Under the pieces are notes generated by a model. It was not told the DNA's origin, ran no database searches, and saw nothing but the letters and a program-made list of their open reading frames with translations. Below are positions 8,660 to 17,407 of a stretch of 64,000 nt of DNA, piece by piece; position 1 is the first letter of the stretch, and each line of letters opens with the position of its first letter. The stretch covers positions 1-64,000 of the forward strand of contig NZ_JBHTJW010000004.1 in the NCBI RefSeq assembly GCF_042676145.1, written 5' to 3'. Both the position numbers and the translations under genes were made by a program. The stretch is from Methylophilus glucosoxydans (lineage in GTDB: Bacteria > Pseudomonadota > Gammaproteobacteria > Burkholderiales > Methylophilaceae).

Positions 8660-11600
8660 ATGCTGGCCCGTTTTTTGACACACGCTGTGCGCGCACAACC
8701 GGCGCGGTTTTCTGAGCGCCTTGCCAGCGGCTGGATGACTGCAAGTTGGCTGGCTGCCTGTTGTGTGCTGTGGCTAGGGTTGCTGGCCGAACATGTATGG
8801 GCGGCCGAGGCTGACACCGAAGCGCGCGTGACCTTTGCACCGCAAGGCGAGGTGAAGGCGGTCAGACAAGTCAGCGCCAGGTTTTCGCTGCCCATGGTGG
8901 CTTTTGGCGATCCGCGTCTGCCTGCACCGTTTGACATTCAATGCGATGCCAAAGGGCAGGGGCATTGGCTGGATGACAGGCAGTGGGTGTATGACTTTGA
9001 GGCCGATTTACCGGCCGGTTTGCAATGCCGCTTCTCTGTTAAAAAAGGTTTGCAAAGCGTCGCGGGCATACCGGTTTCGTCGCAATCTTTCAGTTTTTCT
9101 ACCGAGGGGCCGGCCATCATCACCTCGCTGCCAGAAGAGGGCATTGAATATATCGATGAGTCGCAGGTGTTTTTGCTGGGGCTGGATGCCCCTGTCAATG
9201 AAGACAGCGTCAAGCAGCATGCGGCTTGCAGCATACAAGGGGTGGGTGAGCTGTTTCCGCTCAAGTTGATCACGGGCCAGGCACGCGAGCAGATCCTGCG
9301 CGAGCAAAAAGACCGTGCCAGCCAGTTGTTTTTGGTGTTGTTTAAAAATGCGCAGCAGGGTCTGCTCTCAGTCAAAGACCGCCGTATGCAGCAGGCGAAT
9401 ATTGTGGTGGCACAGTGCAGCCGCCCGTTGCCTGCGGGCAGTGAGGTGAGTTTGCATTGGGACGCAGGCATCACCTCCGTCAGTGGTGTGGTTGCCAACA
9501 AGCCGCAAGTGCTGAGGTTTAAAGTGCGCGATGCGTTTAAAGTGAATGCCAGCTGCACGCGCACCAATGCCAAGGCGGACTGTATTCCGGTGTTGCCAAT
9601 ACAGGTGCAATTTAATGCGCCCGTCAGTCGTCGCCAGGCTGAAGCGATTCGCCTCAAGCTGCCGGATGGCAGCACGCAAAAGCCGGTGATTGCAGACTAT
9701 GCACAGGGCGAGACCCTGGAAGCTGTGCAGTTCAAGGGCCCGTTTACCGCGAATAGCCGGGTGGTGCTGCAATTGCCAGGTGACTTTAAAGATGATGCCG
9801 GGCGCGTGCCGGTCAATGCGCGCGCTTTCCCGTTGGCGATGACAATGGATGTCGATCCGCCCCTGATCAAGTTCCCGGCAAAATTTGGCATTTTGGAGCG
9901 GTATGCGCAACCTGCCTTGCCGGTGACGGTGCGTAATGTCGAGGTCACCTTGCAAGGCGCGCGCATCACCCCCGGCGCCAATGCCGAGCAATCTGGCCGT
10001 GTGGGCCGCTTGCAACCTGAGAATGATGCTGAACTGGCGGCCTGGTATTTTAAAGTCACCCAGCATCCTTATGGCAGTGGGGAGTCTGACGCCTTTTTGA
10101 AAACGCATGACCGTTACCCGCGCGAGGGAGAAATCCCCCTGCTAATAGGCAACAAGGACGTAGCTTCCAGTGAGATCCGCCTGCCGCGCAGGCAAGGGCA
10201 GAAAACGTTTGAGGTGATGGGCATCCCGCTGCAAAAGCCTGGATTCTATGTGGTCGAATTTGCCAGTGACCGCCTGGGGGCGGCGTTGCATGGCGAGCAA
10301 AAACCTTATTTTGTCTCATCTAGCGCGCTGGTCACCAACCTGGCCGTGCATTATAAAAAAGGCCATGAGTCCTCGCTGGTATGGGTGACGCGGCTGGATA
10401 ATGCCAAACCGGTCTCGGGGGCCGAAGTCAGGGTGTCCACCTGCGATGGCGTCTTGCTCTGGCAAGGCAAAACTGACCGCCAGGGCCGCGCGAATATTGC
10501 ACAGGCCCTTGAAGACAGCTACCGCAAAAGTTGTTATGGTCATCTGGTCACGGCACGCAAAGACGATGATTTGTCGTTTATGTTTTCACAGTGGGACGAT
10601 GGCCTCAGCCCCTGGCAATTCAACCTGGGCGGCGGCGAGAGCGCGGGCCCGGTACTGGCACATACGGTATTTGACCGCCCCTTGTTCCGCGCCGGCGAAA
10701 CCGTCTCCATGAAGCACTTTGTGCGCTTGCACACCGGCAAAGGACTGCGCCTGCCCGAGCGGTTGCCGGATGAGATCACCTTGACGCATCAGGGCAGCGG
10801 TGAAAGCGAGACGCGCGCGGTGCGCTGGGCCAATGCGGCCGGTACGTCTAGCTGGGTGATTCCCAAAGAAGCCAAGCTGGGCAACTATGTGGTGACCATG
10901 ATGGTGGAGGGCATGGAGGTAACGATGGGGCATTTCCGGGTTGAGCAATACCGCGTGCCCTTAATGCATGCCAGCCTCAAACCGCCCGCCGCACCGGTGG
11001 TCAACCAGCGTCAATTACAGGTGGATGTGCAACTCAACTATCTGGCGGGCGGGCCTGCGGCTGGCTTGCCGGTCAAGTTTCGCAGTCGGCTAGAGCCTTA
11101 TACCATGCAGTTTGCGCAGTATGAGGCGTTTCGTTTTGGCGGTGAGCGGCCACAGGAAGGGCTGCACGCCATACAACCTTTTTCTTATGACCCGGAAGAA
11201 GGCTGGAGTGATGGGCAATCCTCGGATCCAGCATCTGCTGATAGTGACAAGCGCTACCCGCCCCGCACGCAGGCGGTGACGCTGGATGGCAGTGGCGGTG
11301 CGCGTGTCACGTTTGACCGTTTGCCGGGTGTACGTACCCCCCATGCCTTGCAGGTGGAGATGGAATATGCCGACCCCAACGGCCAGATATTGACGGCAGC
11401 TACACAAGCGCTACTGCTGCCCTCGGCCGTAAATCTCGGCATTAAAATGGATAGCTATTTTGCGACGCAGCAGAGTCTGGCGTTCAAGGTGCTGGCACTG
11501 GATAGCGCAGGTAAACCGCTGGTGCGGCAACCGGTAGCCGTCGAGGCCTACCAGCGGCATACCTATGCTTACCGCAAACGGTTGCTGGGCGGGTTTTATG

Positions 11601-14600
11601 CCTATGAACAAACTGCTGAGGTGAAGCATGTGGGGGCGGTGTGCAACGGGCAAACCGATGGCCAGGGTTTGCTCAGTTGCAAGGGGGCGGCTCCGGCCAG
11701 TGGCGAACTGATTCTGGTGGCAACCACTAAAGACAGCAAAAAACAGCCTGCCATCGCCAGCCAGGAAGTGTATGTGGCTGATGAAGACGGCTGGTATAGC
11801 GCAGGCGCCAGCGACCGCATTGATATTTTGGCTGACAAGCGCGAGTATGCCCCGGGCGAAACGGCGCAATTTGAAGTACGCATGCCTTTCCGCGAAGCGA
11901 CGGCGCTGGTGACGGTGGAGCGCGAAGGCGTACTGGCCTCGTATGTCAGCAAAATCAGCATGCAGTCGCCCATCGTCAAGGTGCCGATCGCTGCCGAGTA
12001 TGGGCCTAATGCCTATGTGTCGGTGATGGTGGTGCGTGGCCGTGTCGATCCGCAAGCGCCTGGACGCTTTGCCTGGCTCAAGCGCATGGTCTATCAGGTG
12101 GGCCAGTTTTTAGGCCTGGTCGATCATTTGCCGGTTGAAGTGGATACGCGGCCAACGGCCCTGGTGGATTTAAGCAAGCCGGCCTTCAAGCTGGGCATGA
12201 CGCAAATCAAGGTGGGCTGGCAAGGCTATGCCCTCAAGGTCAAGGTGGACCCTGAACGCACGGTTTACCGAGTGCGTGAACAGGCCAGGGTCAAGCTGAC
12301 GGTGACAGACCCGGCAGGCAAGCCGCTCTCGAATGCCGAGGTGGCGCTGGCTGCGGTGGATGAAGGCTTGCTGCAACTGGCCAAGCCTGATTCCTGGCAG
12401 TTGCTGGAGGCCATGATGCAGCGCCGGCCGATAGAGGTATATACCTCAACGGCACAGTCGCAAGTGATTGGTAAACGCCACTTTGGTAAAAAAGCCGTCG
12501 CCCCCGGCGGCGGTGGCGGACAAGGCGCTAACGCGCGTGAGCTGTTTGACACCTTGCTGCTGTGGAAGCCCGTGATCAAGCTGGATAAACATGGCCAGGC
12601 CAGTGTCAGTATCCCGCTCAATGATGCCTTGACCAGTTTCCGCATTGCTGCGATTGCCCATGCCGGTGCATCCCGTTTTGGCTCGGGCAGTGCGCTGATC
12701 CGCACCACGCAAGACCTGATGCTGTTTTCTGGATTGCCGCCGTTTGTGCGCGAGGGGGATCAGCTGCAGGCCATGGTGACCGTGCGCAATGCCAGCCAGC
12801 GACCCCTCACCACGCAAGTGACCGCCACCCCGCTGGGCGTGGAGACCGCGCTTAAACCACAGCGCGTCAAGCTGGCCGCTGGCCAAGCCGCAACCCTGGC
12901 GTTCCCGCTACGCGTGCCTTACAACGTGACCGGCCTGGATTGGCAAATAGATGCGGCGGTGGTCGGGGAGTCTACCGCGCAACCCCCAACTCGTTTGCAA
13001 ATTAAAGACCGTTTAAAAGTGCACCAGCAGGTCGGTGCGGCTTATCCGGTCCGTGTCTACCAGCAGACCATACAGCAGTTGCAAGCCGGTCAGCCCTGGC
13101 AGATGACGGTACAAGCGCCAGCGCAGGCGGTACCGGGCCGGGGTGGTATAGACGTGCGGCTTAACCGCTCGCTGGTTGGTAGCCTGTCTAGCGTGCGCGA
13201 ATGGATGCAGCGCTATCCCTATATCTGTTTGGAACAGCGCGCCTCGGTGGCGGTGACGCTGGAGGATCAGGCCCGCTGGAATAGCGTGATGCTCAGTCTG
13301 GGGCAGCACCTCGATGGCGATGGCCTGGCGCGTTATTTCCCTATGGATTGGTTGCAAGGCGATGACAGCCTCACCAGTTATTTATTGCAAATTGCCGATG
13401 CTGCAGGCTATGACATCCCGGACACCGCGCGTGAGCGCATGCTCAAAGGGCTGGAAGATTTTGTCGCTGGCCGCATTCACCGCTATGGCAGCATTCAAAC
13501 GGCAGATGTCGTGTTGCGCAAGCTGGCGGCGATTGATGCCCTGGCACGCTATGACCATGCCAGACCAGAAATGCTGGACGCGCTGGAGATTCGTCCCGAG
13601 CTGTGGCCGACCTCAGGCGTGATTGACTGGTTATCGATTCTTAAACGCATGCCAACGCTGCCAGAGGCTGAGCAAAAGCGCGCCCAGGCCATGCAGGTGC
13701 TGCAATCGCGCTGGATGGTTTCAGGCACCCAGTTCACGTTTTCGACCGAGAAACAGGATGACTTGTGGTGGTTGATGGTGTCGCCCGACGTGAATGCGGC
13801 GCGTACGCTGGACTTGCTGGCGGCAGACCCGCAATTGCCTGCCGAGGATGCGGGCCGTCTCGCACGTGGCTTGTTGTCGCGACAACAGGCCGGCCATTGG
13901 CGGACCACCCTGGCCAATGCCTGGGGCGTGCTGGCGTTGCGGCATTTCCAGAAAGCCCATGAACAGACTGCGGTGACTGGCCAGGTCGAGCTTAGCCTGG
14001 CGGGGCAAAGCCAGCATTTGCCGTGGTCACGCGCCGCCGTTGCCAAGCCTGCTAAAGCAGTCAATGCTACCACCCAGCCAGCGCCTTGGGCCGAAGCGGG
14101 GGGATTGCTGACGCAGTATGCCTGGCCGCAGGCGGCAGCTCCGCTGCAAATCCAGCAACAGGGTGAAGGCAAGCCTTGGGCATTTGTCACCGCCAAAGCG
14201 GCTTTACCGTTGCAAGCCCCGCTGTTTGCCGGCTATCGCTTGCAACGTGAGGTCATGCCGGTGTCGCAAAAAACGGCTGGCCGCTGGCAACGTGGCGATG
14301 TCTACCGCGTCCGCCTCACAGTTGAGGCGCAAGCCGATATGACCTGGGTGGTCATCAATGACCCGGTGCCCAGTGGCGCGACCATCCTCGGCAGTGGCCT
14401 GGGCGGAGACAGCCAGCAACTGACGCAACACGAGCAACGCCTGGGCTGGCAACGCCCGGCCTATGAAGAGCGCGCACTGGATGGTTTCAGGGCTTATTAT
14501 GCCTACGTGCCCAAGGGTAAATTCACGGTCGAGTATACGGTCAGACTCAATCAGCCCGGCCAGTTCAGCCTGCCTGGCAGCCGGGTGGAGGCTATGTATG

Positions 14601-14650
14601 CGCCAGAAGTGTTTGCCGAGCTGCCGGTGCCTGCCATGCAGGTACAGTGA
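8660..14650 (+). CDS. Bacterial alpha-2-macroglobulin with thioester motif (YfhM-like)
   Basis: 1996 residues, longer than E. coli YfhM (1653). A hydrophobic segment at about residues 28-50 followed by VWA|AE gives export to the periplasm. The lipobox seen in some relatives is not obvious. Successive macroglobulin-type beta domains fill the middle. The key thioester motif CLEQ is intact (Cys1523, in YICLEQRAS), so the protein should be able to trap attacking proteases covalently. It is followed by the helical thioester domain and a C-terminal receptor-like region. The stop overlaps the GTG of pbpC, reproducing the conserved a2m-pbpC pairing in which PBP1C repairs peptidoglycan while A2M guards the breached periplasm. 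AAGGATC precedes the ATG. The bait region cannot be placed with certainty; a Gly-rich stretch PGGGGGQGANAREL lies near residue 1285. Confidence 0.93.
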   Translation: MLARFLTHAVRAQPARFSERLASGWMTASWLAACCVLWLGLLAEHVWAAEADTEARVTFAPQGEVKAVRQVSARFSLPMVAFGDPRLPAPFDIQCDAKGQGHWLDDRQWVYDFEADLPAGLQCRFSVKKGLQSVAGIPVSSQSFSFSTEGPAIITSLPEEGIEYIDESQVFLLGLDAPVNEDSVKQHAACSIQGVGELFPLKLITGQAREQILREQKDRASQLFLVLFKNAQQGLLSVKDRRMQQANIVVAQCSRPLPAGSEVSLHWDAGITSVSGVVANKPQVLRFKVRDAFKVNASCTRTNAKADCIPVLPIQVQFNAPVSRRQAEAIRLKLPDGSTQKPVIADYAQGETLEAVQFKGPFTANSRVVLQLPGDFKDDAGRVPVNARAFPLAMTMDVDPPLIKFPAKFGILERYAQPALPVTVRNVEVTLQGARITPGANAEQSGRVGRLQPENDAELAAWYFKVTQHPYGSGESDAFLKTHDRYPREGEIPLLIGNKDVASSEIRLPRRQGQKTFEVMGIPLQKPGFYVVEFASDRLGAALHGEQKPYFVSSSALVTNLAVHYKKGHESSLVWVTRLDNAKPVSGAEVRVSTCDGVLLWQGKTDRQGRANIAQALEDSYRKSCYGHLVTARKDDDLSFMFSQWDDGLSPWQFNLGGGESAGPVLAHTVFDRPLFRAGETVSMKHFVRLHTGKGLRLPERLPDEITLTHQGSGESETRAVRWANAAGTSSWVIPKEAKLGNYVVTMMVEGMEVTMGHFRVEQYRVPLMHASLKPPAAPVVNQRQLQVDVQLNYLAGGPAAGLPVKFRSRLEPYTMQFAQYEAFRFGGERPQEGLHAIQPFSYDPEEGWSDGQSSDPASADSDKRYPPRTQAVTLDGSGGARVTFDRLPGVRTPHALQVEMEYADPNGQILTAATQALLLPSAVNLGIKMDSYFATQQSLAFKVLALDSAGKPLVRQPVAVEAYQRHTYAYRKRLLGGFYAYEQTAEVKHVGAVCNGQTDGQGLLSCKGAAPASGELILVATTKDSKKQPAIASQEVYVADEDGWYSAGASDRIDILADKREYAPGETAQFEVRMPFREATALVTVEREGVLASYVSKISMQSPIVKVPIAAEYGPNAYVSVMVVRGRVDPQAPGRFAWLKRMVYQVGQFLGLVDHLPVEVDTRPTALVDLSKPAFKLGMTQIKVGWQGYALKVKVDPERTVYRVREQARVKLTVTDPAGKPLSNAEVALAAVDEGLLQLAKPDSWQLLEAMMQRRPIEVYTSTAQSQVIGKRHFGKKAVAPGGGGGQGANARELFDTLLLWKPVIKLDKHGQASVSIPLNDALTSFRIAAIAHAGASRFGSGSALIRTTQDLMLFSGLPPFVREGDQLQAMVTVRNASQRPLTTQVTATPLGVETALKPQRVKLAAGQAATLAFPLRVPYNVTGLDWQIDAAVVGESTAQPPTRLQIKDRLKVHQQVGAAYPVRVYQQTIQQLQAGQPWQMTVQAPAQAVPGRGGIDVRLNRSLVGSLSSVREWMQRYPYICLEQRASVAVTLEDQARWNSVMLSLGQHLDGDGLARYFPMDWLQGDDSLTSYLLQIADAAGYDIPDTARERMLKGLEDFVAGRIHRYGSIQTADVVLRKLAAIDALARYDHARPEMLDALEIRPELWPTSGVIDWLSILKRMPTLPEAEQKRAQAMQVLQSRWMVSGTQFTFSTEKQDDLWWLMVSPDVNAARTLDLLAADPQLPAEDAGRLARGLLSRQQAGHWRTTLANAWGVLALRHFQKAHEQTAVTGQVELSLAGQSQHLPWSRAAVAKPAKAVNATTQPAPWAEAGGLLTQYAWPQAAAPLQIQQQGEGKPWAFVTAKAALPLQAPLFAGYRLQREVMPVSQKTAGRWQRGDVYRVRLTVEAQADMTWVVINDPVPSGATILGSGLGGDSQQLTQHEQRLGWQRPAYEERALDGFRAYYAYVPKGKFTVEYTVRLNQPGQFSLPGSRVEAMYAPEVFAELPVPAMQVQ

Positions 14651-16851
14651 GATTGATGCGACGTTTCCTCCTGCCATTGTGGTTCAGTCTGCGCAGTCGT
14701 CCGTGGCTTTGCGTAGTGCTGGCCCTGCTGGCCGGAATCTGCCTGCTGATCCTGTGGGTGGCGACAGTGAAGGTGCCAGACTTCGGCCAGTTTAAGCAAC
14801 ACAGCCAGAGTTCAGAGGCCTGGCTGCTGGATCGACATGGCGCACCGCTGCAACGCTTGCGCCTGAATCATGATTACCGCAGGCTGGACTGGGTGCTGCT
14901 GGCACAGATTTCCCCACGCTTGCAGCAGGCCATGCTGGTGGCCGAGGACAAGCGCTTTTATCAGCATGCGGGGGTGGATCCGTGGGCTCTGTTGTCTGCC
15001 ATCTGGGATAACCTGCATCGCCCGCATCGCCGCGGCGGGAGTACATTGACCATGCAGTTAGCCAAGTTATGGCTGCAAGACACCCAGCCCGGCTTTTCAA
15101 ACACCTCACCATGGCGCTTCAAGCTGGCACAAATTCGCCTGGCACTGGCCATTGATCATGATTGGCAGAAAAACCAGATTCTGGAGGCGTATTTAAATCG
15201 GGTGACGTTTCGTGGCGAACTGGTGGGCATCGATGCGGCCGCGCGTGGCTTGCTGGCCAAAGGCCCGGCGGCACTGGATCGTCTGGATGCGGCCTTGCTG
15301 GCAGCACTGGTGCGGGCGCCAGCCGCCAGTGCTTCGCGTCTGGCCGGGCGCGCTTGCGATGTGCTGGCGCATACGCACACGCAGGATGCACGCAAAGACT
15401 GCGAGCGCTTGTGGATACGCGCCGCCTTGTTGCCGAAACGGCCTTTCCCCATGGCCGGGCAGGATGATGCGCCTCATGTGGCCAGGCGGTTGCTCACACA
15501 GGCCGGACAGCGTGACCGCAGCAGCTTGGATGCCAGTGTGCAACGTTTTGCCCGGCAAACATTGCAAACCCATCTGGCTCAACTGGCCAGCCAGCATGTG
15601 ACCGACGGCGCGGTGCTGGTGCTTGACAATACCAGTGGCGAGGTACTGGCCTATGTTGGCTCCAGCGGCGATTTATCCGGGGCTGCAGCGGTGGATGGCG
15701 TGGCCGCGTTGCGGCAGCCAGGGTCTACGCTCAAGCCTTTTTTGTATGCACTGGCGATAGATCAGGGCTGGTTGCAAGCCGACTCAGTGCTGGATGACTC
15801 GCCACTGGCACTGACCACGCCCAGCGGCTTGTATATTCCGCAAGACTATGACCGCCATTTTCATGGCGCGGTCAGTGTGCGCACGGCGCTCGCCTCATCG
15901 TTAAATGTACCTGCCGTGCGCGCGTTAACGCTGGTGGGTGTGGACCGCTTTTTACACGCCCTGCAACAGCTGGGCTTGCAGGATTTGAAGCAGGACGCCG
16001 ATTTTTACGGTTTTGGCCTTGCTCTGGGTGGTGCCGAAACCAGCTTGCTCCAGCTCACCAATGCTTACCGGGCACTGGCCAATGGGGGCCAGTGGCAGCC
16101 AGTCAGCTTTCACACAGGCACCAAGCCTTTGTTGCCATCACGCCAGATATTGACTCCGCAAACCAGCTTTATCATCGGTGATATTTTGTCTGACCCGGTG
16201 GCGCGCAGTATGACTTTTGGCTTGTCCAGCCCATTATCGACGCGGGGATGGGCGGCGGTGAAAACCGGCACCAGCAAAGGCATGCGAGACAACTGGGCGA
16301 TCGGCTACAGCCAGCGCTATACGGTAGGGGTTTGGGTCGGTAACTTTTCTGGCGAGCCAATGTGGGATGTGTCAGGCGTGACAGGCGCAGCGCCGGTGTG
16401 GCGTGACATCATGGAATATCTGCACCGGGACAGCGCGTCTACGCCGCCGGTGCCGCCAGCCGGTGTCGTGGCGCAAACCGTGCATTATGTGCCAGCCATA
16501 GAGGCACCGCGGCAGGAATGGGTCGTGGCTAATGCTGCGTTACCTGCCGCTGCCACAATCCATCTGGCGCCAGTACGACCTCAGCTGATTGCGCCACCGG
16601 CTGGCGCCGTCATTGCCCCAGACCCGGATATTCCTGACCGTAAGCAGGCCTTGCTGGTGCAAGCCGCGTTGAGCGGGCAGGGCTGTCTGTATCTGGATCA
16701 GCAATTGATTAACCAATGCCGGTTATCGGCGTTGACGGTGCCTTTGCCAGCGCCGGGGCCTCATGAGTTGAGCCTGCGCGACAAGCATGGGCAGGTGCTG
16801 GATCAGCACCGATTTGAAGTGCGTGCGATTGCCCTGAAAGCACCGGCTTAA
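14647..16851 (+). CDS. pbpC: Penicillin-binding protein 1C
   Basis: 734 residues from the GTG at 14647, which overlaps the upstream stop (GTGA); an ATG at 14656 is the alternative. One N-terminal membrane helix (about residues 18-38) anchors the protein. The GT51 glycosyltransferase domain shows EDKRFYQHAGVDPWALLSA and GGSTLTMQLAKL. The transpeptidase domain has all three active-site motifs: STLK (Ser360), SLN (Ser418) and KTGTS (Lys539). A C-terminal beta domain from about residue 610 is typical of PBP1C. It polymerises and can cross-link peptidoglycan at the inner membrane's outer face, and is translationally coupled to the alpha-2-macroglobulin. Confidence 0.95.
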   Translation: MRLMRRFLLPLWFSLRSRPWLCVVLALLAGICLLILWVATVKVPDFGQFKQHSQSSEAWLLDRHGAPLQRLRLNHDYRRLDWVLLAQISPRLQQAMLVAEDKRFYQHAGVDPWALLSAIWDNLHRPHRRGGSTLTMQLAKLWLQDTQPGFSNTSPWRFKLAQIRLALAIDHDWQKNQILEAYLNRVTFRGELVGIDAAARGLLAKGPAALDRLDAALLAALVRAPAASASRLAGRACDVLAHTHTQDARKDCERLWIRAALLPKRPFPMAGQDDAPHVARRLLTQAGQRDRSSLDASVQRFARQTLQTHLAQLASQHVTDGAVLVLDNTSGEVLAYVGSSGDLSGAAAVDGVAALRQPGSTLKPFLYALAIDQGWLQADSVLDDSPLALTTPSGLYIPQDYDRHFHGAVSVRTALASSLNVPAVRALTLVGVDRFLHALQQLGLQDLKQDADFYGFGLALGGAETSLLQLTNAYRALANGGQWQPVSFHTGTKPLLPSRQILTPQTSFIIGDILSDPVARSMTFGLSSPLSTRGWAAVKTGTSKGMRDNWAIGYSQRYTVGVWVGNFSGEPMWDVSGVTGAAPVWRDIMEYLHRDSASTPPVPPAGVVAQTVHYVPAIEAPRQEWVVANAALPAAATIHLAPVRPQLIAPPAGAVIAPDPDIPDRKQALLVQAALSGQGCLYLDQQLINQCRLSALTVPLPAPGPHELSLRDKHGQVLDQHRFEVRAIALKAPA

Positions 16852-16899
16852 ATCAGTGGTCTGGCGGCCGCAAGACTTGCATTCGGGATTACAATAAAG

Positions 16900-16938
16900 A
16901 TGGCTGAAACAATGATTCATCCCTTATGATTCAGCCAT
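16900..16938. repeat. Inverted repeat after pbpC
   Basis: Nine-base arms ATGGCTGAA and TTCAGCCAT enclose 21 bases. There is no T-run, so termination is uncertain. It may be a weak terminator, an mRNA-stabilising hairpin or an operator for the next gene. Confidence 0.5.
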
Positions 16939-16974
16939 ACAATTCATCATTAACGGAAGAGCAGGATTTTAAAC

Positions 16975-17343
16975 ATGCGTGTATTGAAGTGGCTACTATG
17001 GTTACTGTTGCCTTTGGCCTTATTTGCAATGTATACCTGGGCCAGTTTGAGTTGGGTGTATTCATCGGGCGACCGTGTCGGCTATGTGCAAAAACTCTCG
17101 AATAAAGGCTGGTTGTGCAAAACCTGGGAGGGCGAGCTGGTGCTGGTCACGGTGCCTGGCACACAGGCTGAGAAGTTTTACTTCACGGTGCGCGATCCGG
17201 GTGTGATTGCCAAAATCAATGCTTTGTCGGGTGATCGCGTCCGGTTGCAATATGAAGAGCATAAGGGCGTACCGTCAAGCTGCTTTGGTGAGACCAGCTA
17301 CTACGTTTATAACGTGTTAAAGGTGAATGACGATTACAATTAA
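16975..17343 (+). CDS. Conserved membrane-anchored protein of unknown function
   Basis: 122 residues. One N-terminal hydrophobic helix (about 4-25) looks like an uncleaved anchor, followed by a soluble domain beginning GDRVGYVQKLSNKGWLCKTWEGEL. Two cysteines (Cys48 and Cys100 by my count) might pair in the periplasm. This small protein type occurs widely in proteobacteria and is sometimes mislabelled as 6-phosphogluconate dehydrogenase; nothing here supports that enzyme. GGAAGAG precedes the ATG. It is followed by a strong bidirectional terminator, so it is probably transcribed alone or from the region after pbpC. Confidence 0.7.
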   Translation: MRVLKWLLWLLLPLALFAMYTWASLSWVYSSGDRVGYVQKLSNKGWLCKTWEGELVLVTVPGTQAEKFYFTVRDPGVIAKINALSGDRVRLQYEEHKGVPSSCFGETSYYVYNVLKVNDDYN

Positions 17344-17354
17344 CCGTGAAGCAC

Positions 17355-17386
17355 AAAAAATGCGCCCAGGCCGGGCGCATTTTTTT
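17355..17386. terminator. Bidirectional rho-independent terminator
   Basis: Thirteen-base perfect arms (17355-17367 and 17374-17386, core TGCGCCC/GGGCGCA) with A- and T-runs on both sides. It lies between convergent genes and can end both. Confidence 0.92.
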
Positions 17387-17407
17387 ATGCCTGGGGTTAG
17401 GCAAGCT

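Noticed and set aside
9368..10108. Minus-strand open frame of 246 codons inside the A2M gene
   Set aside because: Opposite strand of a long well-supported coding region; His/Arg-rich translation typical of antisense frames.
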